From NCBI GenBank assembly GCA_002715965.1, contig PBAL01000004.1, positions 1-64,000 of the forward strand: a DNA stretch of 64,000 nt, in the 5' to 3' direction. The translations under genes and the position numbers were made by a program. Positions 48,430 through 57,168 of the stretch are shown one piece after another (the stretch's first letter is position 1; the number at the start of each line of letters is the position of its first letter). The notes under the pieces are model-generated. The model ran no database searches and was not told the DNA's origin. It saw only the letters and a program-made list of their open reading frames with translations. The stretch is from Verrucomicrobiales bacterium. GTDB lineage: Bacteria; Verrucomicrobiota; Verrucomicrobiia; Limisphaerales; JAYPXF01.

Positions 48430-49863
48430 ATGCACAAATTCATTGCTTGTCTGGCTCTATCTCTCTGCCTTGCTTCTGCCGTCGGCGCTGCGCCGAAAAA
48501 GCCTGATCCGAATCGCGTTGCTGCCGAGCGCGCCTTGGGGATCCTGAAATCTGCCAAGTGGACTTCGTTGTTCAACGGCAAGAACCTCAATGGTTGGACC
48601 GGCGACACGAAGGGCTACATCGTCAAGGATGGCGTGCTGGTCTGCCAAAAGGGCGCGAAAATTTTGCAGACCGCCAAGGACTACAGCGACTTCGCGTTCT
48701 CGTTTGAATTCAAGCTGGAGGAGAGCGGGAACAACGGCATCGGCATTCGGGTGCCGGAAAACGGCTACCCTTCACGCGACGGCATGGAAATCCAGGTCCT
48801 CGATCACAACGGCAGCAAGTATCAGGGAGAAGCCGAGATCGCCGGCAAGAAGCGCAAGGTCAGCTGGCTCAAACCATGGCAATATCACGGCTCCATCTAC
48901 GGCATCTATCCCGCCAGGACCGGTTACCTGAAGAAACCTGGCGAATGGAATCAGGAGACGATCGTCGCGATCGAAGATCATATCCTGGTCATCCTGAACG
49001 GTGCTGTGATCGTCGATGTGTTCCTCGAAGACGTTACCCCCGTGAATGGTCTGCCGCACCAGGGCATGCGGAGCAAGAAGGGGCGCATCCAATTCGCCGG
49101 ACACAACGACCATGTTGAGTTCCGCAACATCAAGCTCGCCGATTTCACACCGAGCCGTTCCACTCCGAACACCAAGCCGGACAACACCCCGCCTGCCGGA
49201 TTCAGCGCGCTGTTCAACGGCAAGAATCTCAAGGGCTGGAAAGGCCTGGCCCATGGCAACGCACCGAAGCGTCGGGCGCTGAAAGGCGCGGACTTGAAGA
49301 AAGCCCAGTTGGCTGCGGATGACTTGATGAACGCCCACTGGTCGGTGATCGACGGCGTGCTGACCTACGACGGCAAAGGCAGGAGCCTCTGCACGGCGAA
49401 GGATTTTGGTGACTTCGAAATGTACGTCGACTGGAAGATTCCCGCCGGTGCCGACAGTGGCATCTACCTGCGCGGCACCCCTCAGATTCAGATCTGGGAT
49501 CCCTGGAAACCCCAGTCGCACAAGGGCGGGAAACCCACCAACGCAGAGGAATGGGTAAAGGCCTACCGCCTCGGGCACAACCTCGGCTCCGGCGGCCTCT
49601 GGAACAATCGCCGCGCCCGCAACATGCCCACCATCGTCGCGGACAAGAAACCCGGCGAGTGGAACACCTTCTTCATCCGCATGGTTGGAAAAAACGTCAG
49701 CCTCTGGCTCAACGGCAAGCAGATCCTTGATCGCGTCGAACTCGAAAACTTCTGGGATCGTTCACGCGTCGAACCCCTCGCCCGCGCCGACCAGATCGAA
49801 CTTCAGCACCACGGCAGCGAGCTGTTCTTCAAGAACATCTATATCCGCGAATTGCCCTACTGA
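48430..49863 (+). CDS. secreted protein with two DUF1080 (3-keto-disaccharide hydrolase) domains
   Basis: Exported protein of 477 aa. ATG at 48430 starts a signal peptide (HKFIACLALSLCLASAVGA). Two tandem DUF1080 domains follow: SLFNGKNLNGWTGD...GIGIRVP...GEWNQETIVAIEDHILVILNG and ALFNGKNLKGWKG...SGIYLRGTPQIQIWDP...PGEWNTFFIRMVGKNVSLWLNGKQI. DUF1080 is a concanavalin-like fold with 3-keto-glycoside hydrolase activity in some members. The two halves differ considerably, so they may act on different positions or one may only bind. Same strand as the upstream sandwich pair. Confidence 0.92.
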   Translation: MHKFIACLALSLCLASAVGAAPKKPDPNRVAAERALGILKSAKWTSLFNGKNLNGWTGDTKGYIVKDGVLVCQKGAKILQTAKDYSDFAFSFEFKLEESGNNGIGIRVPENGYPSRDGMEIQVLDHNGSKYQGEAEIAGKKRKVSWLKPWQYHGSIYGIYPARTGYLKKPGEWNQETIVAIEDHILVILNGAVIVDVFLEDVTPVNGLPHQGMRSKKGRIQFAGHNDHVEFRNIKLADFTPSRSTPNTKPDNTPPAGFSALFNGKNLKGWKGLAHGNAPKRRALKGADLKKAQLAADDLMNAHWSVIDGVLTYDGKGRSLCTAKDFGDFEMYVDWKIPAGADSGIYLRGTPQIQIWDPWKPQSHKGGKPTNAEEWVKAYRLGHNLGSGGLWNNRRARNMPTIVADKKPGEWNTFFIRMVGKNVSLWLNGKQILDRVELENFWDRSRVEPLARADQIELQHHGSELFFKNIYIRELPY

Positions 49864-49966
49864 TCAGGGGGCACGGGTTCGCAAATCGTCCGGATTGGCA
49901 GAAATAGAACGAGCGGGTTTTGCTCAACCTGTATGAAACCGACGTGCAGGTTGAACTTCTGTCTTC

Positions 49967-50470
49967 TTAAGACGGCGTCTGGAAAATCGAAGTCTCTCCC
50001 GTGAACGAAGCGCTGGGGTTGTTCGAGGCGAAGTAGGCGCGGAGTGCACGGGCGCCGAAAAGCATCGAGCTGTAGGACCACCGGCCTTCCCGGATGTCGT
50101 AGCAGTAGCGCTCCACACCCGTTCTGCTGTCGATGTAGATGTTGCACCATTCCCGGTCGCCCCAGGAAACGAGCCACTCGTGTTTTTCATGCCGCAGAAT
50201 CTTCCAGGCCGGCGCGGGATCGAAGCTTCCCCCGGTCTCGGTGAAAAGATCCAGGAGCTGGAAAAACTTGGTGTTCCAATCCGTTCGGGGAATCTGTGAC
50301 TCCACGTCCGGATCCCGAAAGGCGGCCACCATGCAGCGGCAGGCGCGACCGGGCGAACCCACCGGAAAGGAGAATCGTCGTGAGGAAAAGTCACCACAGG
50401 TGCATTCCTGGGTCATGAGGTTGACTTGGGAAGATTTGCCGCCCTCGGCGGACTGCACCTCGATCTGCAC
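49967..50470 (-). CDS. SWIM-like zinc-binding protein (copy B)
   Basis: Homologue of the product at 1774-2169. From GTG at 50470 it has 167 aa. CTCGDF (Cys23, Cys25), an 18-residue gap and CRC (Cys44, Cys46) align exactly with the CxC...CxH of copy A, with Cys instead of His in the last place. WCNIY (W108, C109), TGVERYCYD and RWSY also match. No standard start lies further upstream, but the frame is open to about 50590 and reads ALGIKEAVDDGLPKHINFEV, IDLKFPALN, which looks like genuine protein. The gene may continue from the TerB-like ORF at 50574-50786 after a frameshift. Function is unknown. Confidence 0.68.
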   Translation of the reverse strand: MQIEVQSAEGGKSSQVNLMTQECTCGDFSSRRFSFPVGSPGRACRCMVAAFRDPDVESQIPRTDWNTKFFQLLDLFTETGGSFDPAPAWKILRHEKHEWLVSWGDREWCNIYIDSRTGVERYCYDIREGRWSYSSMLFGARALRAYFASNNPSASFTGETSIFQTPS

Positions 50471-50573
50471 GTTGAGCGCCGGAAACTTAAGATCGATTAC
50501 CTCAAAGTTGATGTGCTTGGGAAGTCCGTCATCGACTGCTTCCTTGATACCGAGCGCGCCCGCGCATTGCAGC

Positions 50574-50786
50574 TCAATGCCGCGATGCCTTCAACTCATG
50601 GGCGTCGAGCCGGCCATCGGCAAAAACCTGTTGAAGCACGTCGAAAAGCACGTTGCCCGGCCATGACTTGCGGGCCGGCATGCTGTCGTTCAGGTAGTTG
50701 CCCAGCGACAAAACTTCCTCGTCCGTCACGATCCCGTCCTCGGTGATATGACGAATTCGTCGCATGGTTTCCAGGTTGGGCTTCAT
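50574..50786 (-). CDS. TerB-like/EF-hand-like small ORF upstream of copy B
   Basis: From ATG at 50786 about 70 aa: RRIRHITEDGIVTDEEVLSLGNYL, ARKSWPGNVLFDVLQQVFADGRLDAHELKA. Two DG-x-(V/L)-x-x-(D/A)-E segments resemble TerB-like domains of tellurite-resistance-type proteins. It ends at TGA 50576-50574, inside the open part of the SWIM-like frame; the two overlap by 17 bases and differ in frame by one. An upstream frame to 50915 (MKTCPSCLKP) is open but not supported. It may be the first half of one protein. Confidence 0.5.
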   Translation of the reverse strand: MKPNLETMRRIRHITEDGIVTDEEVLSLGNYLNDSMPARKSWPGNVLFDVLQQVFADGRLDAHELKASRH

Positions 50787-50942
50787 GGTTTGGCTGTGGG
50801 AAAGTCCCGCTGGAAATGATGTGCCTGCTGGTCCGGCTCTGGATTTCCAATCAAAGCACCAAAACCAATTGTCACCCAAGTGATTGGGCTTCAGGCAACT
50901 AGGGCATGTCTTCAAAGTAGTTCAATCTAAGAAAACCGTGAT

Positions 50943-51080
50943 TGGTGGCGTCGAACTGCGCGACGAATCAAAAAGGCCCGGCGTATCGCCACCCGATACG
51001 AAAAACTGGATGCCCATTTTCTGGGTTTCGTGCAGTTGGCCGCGATCCTGGACTGCTCAAATGAGACGTTAAAGACACGC
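50943..51080 (+). pseudogene. IS5-type transposase remnant (C-terminal part)
   Basis: One frame reads RRIKKARRIATRYEKLDAH, FLGFVQLAAILDCSN, close to the RRIATRYxKL...F(L/I)xxxxLAAI ending of IS5-family transposases. Nothing upstream carries the catalytic part, and the remnant butts against the DUF1552 gene end. It is a fragment of the same family as the remnant at positions 1-178, but on the other strand and 51 kb away. Confidence 0.62.
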
Positions 51081-51081
51081 C

Positions 51082-52443
51082 CTAACCAGACAACTGGCTT
51101 ATTGTTCCCGTGCTGTCCGCGAAGCGCTCGCGGGAGACACCCATCGCGCGTGCCTGGGTAAGCCAGAGGTTTGCGAGCGGCGTGCCTTTGGGAACCGCCA
51201 GATGTTTCCCTTGTGCGTTCTTTAATCCGGCGCCCCTACCCGCAACGATGATCGGCAGCTTCTCATACTGGTGAGTCGCCCCATCACCCAGGCCGGATCC
51301 GTAGGTGAACACCGTGTTGTCCAACAATGAACTTCCATCCGCTTCCTGGATCGCGTCCATCTTACCAAGCATGTAGGCGAACTGGTCCATGTAGAAGCGA
51401 TCCACATCAGCCAGCTCATCGATGAAGGTCTTCTGGTTGTGCGACATCTTGTGATGGCTCATCGGCTTGTCGAAGATGCCGTCGTACATGAACGGTGTGT
51501 TCCAACGCTCGGGCCCGACCATCATCGTGGCAACGCGCGTCAACCCGGTCTGGAAAGCGGCAATCAGGAGATCCCCCATCAACCGGATATACCTGCTGCG
51601 CGGTAGATGCGCGGCTGCCGGTTCGGAAATCGGAGCTTCTTCCAACTCCGATTTCATCTGCTCCAGCTTGTCCATCTGCCCCTCAATCGCGCGGATGGAT
51701 TCAAAGTACTCCTCAAACTTCTGCCGGTCCGAATAACCCAGTTCACGATTTAACGAATGCGCGTCTTCGAGGACGAGGTCGGTGATGTTCCGGAAGTTCT
51801 CGATGTCCTGCGTGCTGAACAGGCGACGATACGCCTTGCGTGGATCCCGGATGGACGGCGCAACGTGTCCCGTGCCGTACCAGGATATATTGTCAAAATA
51901 GATGGATTCGAGATTGTCCTTGTGGCTGTTGCAGCTCAATTCCAGCGTGCGAAAGGGAGTCGAACCACCGACCTCATCCGCGATGAGGTGATCGAGCGTG
52001 CGGTCCAGCGGCCAGGCCGAACGCTTGATGGCGAAAGGTGCCGCGCTGCTCATGTAACACGAGGCGCACTGGGCATGCACATCCGTTCCGTGCTGAAAAG
52101 TCCGGTCCAGACCGGTTACGAGCGTGAATTTGTCCGTGGCAGCCGCCAATCGCTTCAAAGTTGGCGTGAGCTGCAGATCGCGGAAACCCGTTGCGTATTC
52201 CGGCCCCTTCCACCTTGCAGTTTCCGTTCCCTGATACTTGGCAACCTTGAAGTCCTGCTCGCCCGGAAAGAAGTCCCGGCGCACCACGCCGATCGGGACG
52301 TACATGAACGCCACCCGTTGTGCCGGCTTGACGGTCTTGGGAGTCCGGGCCAAGGCATCGAGGGATGGCAGGGCCATGGCCGCGCCCCCAACTCCCCGGA
52401 GGAAGGCGCGTCGCGAAAGCCGGTCTATGAAATCAGTTGGCAT
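51082..52443 (-). CDS. DUF1552 domain protein, Tat-exported
   Basis: Protein of 453 aa with a twin-arginine signal (SRRAFLRGVGGAAMALP) and the DUF1552 core: VAFMYVPIGVVRRDFFPG near the start, GTDVHAQCASCYMS, NSHKDNLESIYFDN and PMSHHKMSH, TVFTYGSGLGDGATH later. DUF1552 belongs to the sulfatase/alkaline-phosphatase-like superfamily and usually accompanies DUF1592 cytochromes, which are not present here. The amidohydrolase gene lies 59 bases upstream on the same strand. Role unproven. Confidence 0.93.
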   Translation of the reverse strand: MPTDFIDRLSRRAFLRGVGGAAMALPSLDALARTPKTVKPAQRVAFMYVPIGVVRRDFFPGEQDFKVAKYQGTETARWKGPEYATGFRDLQLTPTLKRLAAATDKFTLVTGLDRTFQHGTDVHAQCASCYMSSAAPFAIKRSAWPLDRTLDHLIADEVGGSTPFRTLELSCNSHKDNLESIYFDNISWYGTGHVAPSIRDPRKAYRRLFSTQDIENFRNITDLVLEDAHSLNRELGYSDRQKFEEYFESIRAIEGQMDKLEQMKSELEEAPISEPAAAHLPRSRYIRLMGDLLIAAFQTGLTRVATMMVGPERWNTPFMYDGIFDKPMSHHKMSHNQKTFIDELADVDRFYMDQFAYMLGKMDAIQEADGSSLLDNTVFTYGSGLGDGATHQYEKLPIIVAGRGAGLKNAQGKHLAVPKGTPLANLWLTQARAMGVSRERFADSTGTISQLSG

Positions 52444-52502
52444 GCTGAATCAACGCGTCTCACGAGTATATACCACAGGCCATTCTGGCCAAGTGGATTG
52501 GT

Positions 52503-53441
52503 TCAGAGCTTGAACAGCTTCTTGGAATTCTCGTAGAAGATCTTGCGCACTATCTTCTTGTTCTTCGCCAGGCGACGAATGGTTGCCAGCGTGCGAGAGC
52601 CTTGGCAGGACGGACCACGACCAAGGGTGTCCGCGCAATCACTGCCGTAGAGGATCTTGTCCTGGTTGCGATCGAGGAAGCCGATGGTGTGTTCCTCGTC
52701 GCGGAGCAGGGAGTTTAACCCCGAGCCAGCTGACATGTCGGCAAACATGTGCGGATAGTTTTGCAGGTATTGGTCGGTCAATCCCCCGGCGGCCACCGGG
52801 CCCTTGGGATAATTGCCGGTCTTTGGATCGTACTTCTTGTCAATGTTTGCCCACCAGGTCTGCGCGTGTCCGATAAAGGTGGTTTTGGGGTGCTTCTCCA
52901 GCATCTTCCAGAAGTTTTCAAAGCCACGATTGTAGGTCTTGTATTGGAAGTGCATGAGGATCGGCACGCCATGATCGGCGGCCAGGCGATACAGGTCCTG
53001 GCTCTCCGCGGAATCCACCTGCACATCGAACTTCTGCTCGCCGATAACAACACCACCCAGTTTCAGATACTTCTCAATCTCCTTGCGCGCGTCCTTGTGG
53101 TCGGTGATCTCGTTCGCGCCGAAGTAGAACTCTTCTGGAAGTTGATCCGCGATTTCCTTGGCACTGCTGTTGGGAAGCACGCGGGCGGCCAGTCCGTTGG
53201 AGCGGCCGGCGCGGGTTGAGGGGCGGGTCATTGGACGTCCCGACGGCAGGAGGATGGTTTGCGTGATACCCATTGCCTGCTGGTGTCCGATCAATTGTTT
53301 GTCGGATCGCCCGTGATAATGGGTGTGTTGGTGGATATCGATGATGGGTTCCTTGTCGGCCGCTTCTGCGCCGGTTGTGCAAAGAAAGCCTACACCGATG
53401 GCGGATTGTCTCAGGAAGTCGCGTCGTGAGGTTTGTTGCAT
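52503..53441 (-). CDS. Tat-exported amidohydrolase family protein
   Basis: Metal-dependent hydrolase of 312 aa. ATG at 53441 (MQQTSRRDFLRQSAIGVGFL) gives a Tat signal; the longer frame to 53486 is not needed. Metal site: DIHQHTHYH (His37, His39), then GVPILMHFQ, FIGHAQTWWAN and ILYGSDCADTLG, the order seen in amidohydrolase-2 (TIM-barrel) proteins. Substrate unknown. It is next to a sulfatase and the DUF1552 gene on the same strand. Confidence 0.9.
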   Translation of the reverse strand: MQQTSRRDFLRQSAIGVGFLCTTGAEAADKEPIIDIHQHTHYHGRSDKQLIGHQQAMGITQTILLPSGRPMTRPSTRAGRSNGLAARVLPNSSAKEIADQLPEEFYFGANEITDHKDARKEIEKYLKLGGVVIGEQKFDVQVDSAESQDLYRLAADHGVPILMHFQYKTYNRGFENFWKMLEKHPKTTFIGHAQTWWANIDKKYDPKTGNYPKGPVAAGGLTDQYLQNYPHMFADMSAGSGLNSLLRDEEHTIGFLDRNQDKILYGSDCADTLGRGPSCQGSRTLATIRRLAKNKKIVRKIFYENSKKLFKL

Positions 53442-53459
53442 GAGAATGTCTAGTATTTG

Positions 53460-53497
53460 ATAGGACCTATGGGCCGTATAGGACAAATTGGTCCTAT
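53460..53497. repeat. ATAGGAC heptamer repeats and hairpin between genes
   Basis: ATAGGAC occurs at 53460-53466 and 53478-53484, and its reverse complement GTCCTAT at 53491-53497. The last two form a hairpin with a 6-base loop that covers the stop codon of the sulfatase gene. The first also forms the palindrome ATAGGACCTAT... in reading TAGGACCTA. Confidence 0.55.
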
Positions 53498-55257
53498 GAG
53501 CCGACCCGTTTGAGCAGCAACAACCTGAAATCCATGACGGCCTTGCCCGGAATATCCGTGGCCTGGAGTTTCAGTTCGCCGTTGCCCTTGCGAAGCTTGA
53601 TCCGACCGAGGTTCATCTTCTTCCAATCTTTCACGTAGGACTCCACGCGAGACGTGCGGTCGTTCTCCCCGCCTTTCTCGGGAACCTCGTTTGCCTGGGT
53701 GATCTTGCTACTGAGCTTGCTCTTCCCAAAGGTCAGGTCGAACGACGCTCCGACATTGGACTTCTTGCAGGCGTAGTGAAGCTCGACCTCGAAGGTGCCG
53801 TTCTCCGGTACCTGGACCTTCCATGAGATCGTGTCGCGGAGGCTGGTCCAGTTGCTCAGGTAGGAGCAGTTGGGAAACTTGTTGGAACGCTTGATTTTGC
53901 CCGTCCAGTTCGCGTCGCGGGCAGGAATCTGCGTGTAGGTGTGGCCGGGATGTCCGATTACGAATGGGCGGTTGTCGATGTCGTAACCCTTGACGACATT
54001 CTCACGGAAATCATCGGCGATCTTCTGGAGGCAGGCGGTGAGCTTGGGCATCCTCCTGGCGAGGTTGCGGTATTGGCCGGGATCACGATCGATGTCGTAA
54101 AGGCCGCCCTTGTTGTCGAGACGGTGCCTCTCCGTGCGAACACTGATGCGGTTGCGCCAGTGCGAGATGATGGTCCGGTTCTTCCACTTCGTGGCCGTGC
54201 CGAGAAGCAACGGCTTCAGGCTGATTCCGTCGAGCGGCTTCTTGCTGGCGACCTTGATACCGGCCATGTCAGCCAGGGTCGAAAGGAGATCGATGGCCGC
54301 ACCGTTCTTGGTGACCTGCGTGCCGGGTTTGATCTTCGCCGGCCAACGGATGTGCATGGGAGAACGAACGCCACCTTCATCGGTCGAACCCTTGCGGCCT
54401 TTCATGCCACCGTTCCAACGCGTGCCGTTCGGACCGTTGTCGCAGAAGTAAAGGATGATCGTGTTGTCGGCGATCTTGAGGTCATCGAGTTTCTTCAGGA
54501 TGCGTCCGACGTTCCAATCGATGTTCTCGCACATGGCCAGCGCGGCGCGGATGTGCGGGACGTTCTGCTTCTTGGGTTCGCGGTTGTTGTTGAACAATTC
54601 CTTGTCCTTGAATTTGTTCCACCAGCGATCCGGAACCTGCATGGGTGAGTGTGGAGTGTTATAGGGAATGTAGCAGAAGAACGGCTCACCCTTCCTGGTG
54701 CTGTCTTCCATGAAGCCCATGGCCTTGTCGGTGAAATCGTCGATGCAGAAGCCCGTACCCTGAACGACCTTCCCATTGTGGTCGAGAGGTGGGCTGAAGT
54801 AATTGCCCCAGTGGCCCGAACAGAAACCGTAGAACTCGTCGAAGCCGCGTCCATTGGGATGATAGGGATACTGCATCCCGTTGTGCCACTTGCCGAATGC
54901 ACCCGTTGCATAACCACCCGCACGAAAGGTCTCCGCGATCGTCATCTCATCGAGATCCAGACGTTCTCCGCCAGCCGAGGTGCTGTAGACACCGCCACGT
55001 GGATGATAGCGGCCGGTCAGGAATTCGGCACGGGTGGGCGAGCAGACGGGACACACGAAGAAGCGATCAAACATCGCACCGTCGCGGGCGATGGAATCGA
55101 TGTTCGGAGTTTCGAGATTGTAATTCCCATTAATGCGCAGATCGCCCCAACCCTGGTCATCGGTGAGGATGGCGATGACGTTAGGTCGCCTGGCGGCCTG
55201 GCCCTGAATCGAGAGCGCGAGCAGGAGGAGCGTAAAAATGAACCTGACGAGTTTCAT
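53494..55257 (-). CDS. secreted sulfatase with C-terminal beta-sandwich domain
   Basis: Sulfatase of 587 aa, signal peptide 1-21. AILTDDQGWGD (Asp33, Asp34), VCSPTRAEFLTG (Cys72 to Arg76), GKWHNGMQYPYHPNGRGF and TPHSPMQVP are the expected motifs. After about residue 450 an extra domain begins (TISWKVQVPENGTFEVELHYAC; FDLTFGKSKLSSKI; IPGKAVMDFRLLLLKRV), a probable carbohydrate-binding sandwich. The CSPTR site needs formylglycine formation by an enzyme encoded elsewhere. Confidence 0.94.
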   Translation of the reverse strand: MKLVRFIFTLLLLALSIQGQAARRPNVIAILTDDQGWGDLRINGNYNLETPNIDSIARDGAMFDRFFVCPVCSPTRAEFLTGRYHPRGGVYSTSAGGERLDLDEMTIAETFRAGGYATGAFGKWHNGMQYPYHPNGRGFDEFYGFCSGHWGNYFSPPLDHNGKVVQGTGFCIDDFTDKAMGFMEDSTRKGEPFFCYIPYNTPHSPMQVPDRWWNKFKDKELFNNNREPKKQNVPHIRAALAMCENIDWNVGRILKKLDDLKIADNTIILYFCDNGPNGTRWNGGMKGRKGSTDEGGVRSPMHIRWPAKIKPGTQVTKNGAAIDLLSTLADMAGIKVASKKPLDGISLKPLLLGTATKWKNRTIISHWRNRISVRTERHRLDNKGGLYDIDRDPGQYRNLARRMPKLTACLQKIADDFRENVVKGYDIDNRPFVIGHPGHTYTQIPARDANWTGKIKRSNKFPNCSYLSNWTSLRDTISWKVQVPENGTFEVELHYACKKSNVGASFDLTFGKSKLSSKITQANEVPEKGGENDRTSRVESYVKDWKKMNLGRIKLRKGNGELKLQATDIPGKAVMDFRLLLLKRVGS

Positions 55258-55332
55258 GATTGTGCGCGGGAAGAATGGGTTTCAGTTGCGAAACGCCAAG
55301 TAGAAACACACAACGCGGGTCCGTGAATAATC

Positions 55333-56499
55333 CTATCCCCCAGCCTCCGGGATCACCACGACCTGTTCGATCATTTCTCCGCTGAGGATCGTCTCTTTCT
55401 TGCCGGTTGGACCGAGTGAAAAGATCTTCGATCCAGTGGAGTAGATGATCGTTCCATCGGGAGCGATGTCATAGGAGAGGACGGCTTTGGCGAGGGTGCT
55501 TTCCTGTCCGTTGGGTTTGCGGTGAACGAGTTGCCAACTGGACGGCACGAGCTCGGCTGGTTGATCTTCGTCGTTTCGTTGCGCGGCGATGACATTTCCC
55601 CAGATGCGCATCTGTTTCATGTCCGGCCCGGCTTTCTTGGGTCCGCCCGCCGTGCTGAGTTTCTTGCCGGTGTACATCTGTGAGAAGATGTTCATCCACT
55701 GGAAGATGGCGAAGAGGATTCGAAACGGGAGCAGGAAGAAGTCCTTGATGACGTTGAAGGGACGGATGCGATCGTGCTCACCCCGGGGCCGGCGGATGTA
55801 ATGGAGATCACCGTTCTCGGTCATTCGCGGCGCGAGGAAATCAAAGTTCCGGCTGTGGGCCAGCGTTCGAAGTTCCGCGGTGTCGACGTTGAGCAACTCG
55901 ATGCCGAACGGTCCGAAGCCACCGAAGTCACCATCCTGGTTTCGGCCGACACCGGCGGATTGGTAAACGATGCGTCGTTCGTCACCGGGAACCCAGCGAG
56001 GTGCCGTATCCATCGAATCACCTTCAGTTACCTCGGAGATTCCGGATTCGTCTTTCAGCTTCACGCCTATGTTGGCAGTGACGTTTTCGTGCTGGACACT
56101 GAAACAGTGGTTGCCCGATGCGGGGCAGGTGTCCACGTGGATGACGTGATCGCGATTGTCATTCCAGATTCGCTTTTCTTCCTCTCCCAGGTTCTCGGCT
56201 TGAAGCAGTGCGCAAAGGCTTCCGCTGGTAAGTGAGTAGACAAGTTGCTTGTCTTCCGTACCGCGACAAATGCTGGTGATCAACACCGGGGCCGGACCTG
56301 TGCCTGAATTACCTCCCCACAGCATCGGACCGGAGAGAACTCCTCCACCGTCCGAACTCTTCCAGGAATGACGTTGCTGCGAGCGAACTGATCGATCGTG
56401 AATGGTCGATGCAAACGGGCTTTCCAGCAATCGCGCGTTCTTGCCGGGCTCCTTGATCCGCACCTTGCCCAGCGCGAGGTATGCAATGGTAGGTTGCAT
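55333..56499 (-). CDS. TolB/WD-like beta-propeller protein
   Basis: Protein of 388 aa, no signal peptide. It starts PTIAYLALGKVRIKEPGKNARLLES, then QQRHSWKS, SGNHCFSVQHENVTANIG and VPGDERRIVYQSAG, and ends with IAPDGTIIYSTGSKIFSLGPTG, in blade-like repeats. A hydrophobic stretch near residue 240 (FNVIKDFFLLPFRILFAIFQW) may be a membrane anchor inserted between blades. I do not know its family name or partner. Confidence 0.75.
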   Translation of the reverse strand: MQPTIAYLALGKVRIKEPGKNARLLESPFASTIHDRSVRSQQRHSWKSSDGGGVLSGPMLWGGNSGTGPAPVLITSICRGTEDKQLVYSLTSGSLCALLQAENLGEEEKRIWNDNRDHVIHVDTCPASGNHCFSVQHENVTANIGVKLKDESGISEVTEGDSMDTAPRWVPGDERRIVYQSAGVGRNQDGDFGGFGPFGIELLNVDTAELRTLAHSRNFDFLAPRMTENGDLHYIRRPRGEHDRIRPFNVIKDFFLLPFRILFAIFQWMNIFSQMYTGKKLSTAGGPKKAGPDMKQMRIWGNVIAAQRNDEDQPAELVPSSWQLVHRKPNGQESTLAKAVLSYDIAPDGTIIYSTGSKIFSLGPTGKKETILSGEMIEQVVVIPEAGG

Positions 56500-56567
56500 G
56501 AGCGGATGTTAGGTATGGTGCCGGGGATGGCAATGCGGATCGACCGGCGGCCACGAACAGGGCCGGC

Positions 56568-57041
56568 TCAGTTCGCCCACTTATTGAGGAACGCCAGGAT
56601 GGCAGCTTCCTTGTATCCGCCCCGGCTTTCCATCTTCGAACCGCTCTGCGAGTGCAGCAGCCTGCCTCTGGAATCCAGAATGTAGAAGTGTGGAAAATCG
56701 CTGATGTCCGGGTAGTCCACGAGGAAGTCACCGTTGGTGTTATCGTCATCGTAATTCACCTTCATGATGAGGTAGTTCTCCGCCAACACCTTCGCCAAGG
56801 CGGGTTTCTCCGAGAAGTAACGTTCCAATCGACGGCACCAACCACACCAGTTCCCGCCGACGATGATCATGATGCGTTTCTTTTCCTCGCTCGCGCGCTT
56901 CACCGTTGCGTCCAGGTCCACCTCCGGGTCCCGCTTGGAATCGTACTTGGCCACGGTGTAGACGGGCCGAAGCTTGCTGTCGGCGGCTTGAAGAGGAAGC
57001 AGGGTCAACGCGAAGCAGAAGAGGAGAACGAATCGGATCAT
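56568..57041 (-). CDS. secreted thioredoxin-like protein
   Basis: Exported thioredoxin-fold protein of 157 aa. ATG at 57041 gives the signal peptide IRFVLLFCFALTLLPLQA; upstream codons to 57245 are unlikely. The redox motif is WCGWC (Cys66, Cys69), in the DsbD/thioredoxin_7 style (IMIIVGGNWCGWCRRLE), and the cis-Pro segment is SDFPHFYIL. It may keep periplasmic cysteines or cytochromes reduced. It is divergent from ychF across about 127 bases. Confidence 0.9.
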   Translation of the reverse strand: MIRFVLLFCFALTLLPLQAADSKLRPVYTVAKYDSKRDPEVDLDATVKRASEEKKRIMIIVGGNWCGWCRRLERYFSEKPALAKVLAENYLIMKVNYDDDNTNGDFLVDYPDISDFPHFYILDSRGRLLHSQSGSKMESRGGYKEAAILAFLNKWAN

Positions 57042-57168
57042 GTTCGATTGGACGCTCGCAGATGCGTTTTGTTCCGACAAACAGGGCCTTTTCCGCTTGC
57101 AAGCCAGCGCGTGATTCGCACCCTGTCCCACCCGCTGATCCGGCGCATTGGATCGGCGGGATTTAACC

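Noticed and set aside
50787-50915. Upstream extension of the TerB-like ORF (MKTCPSCLKP...)
   Set aside because: It adds a CxxC-like segment but no conserved domain, and the ATG at 50786 begins closer to the conserved part.
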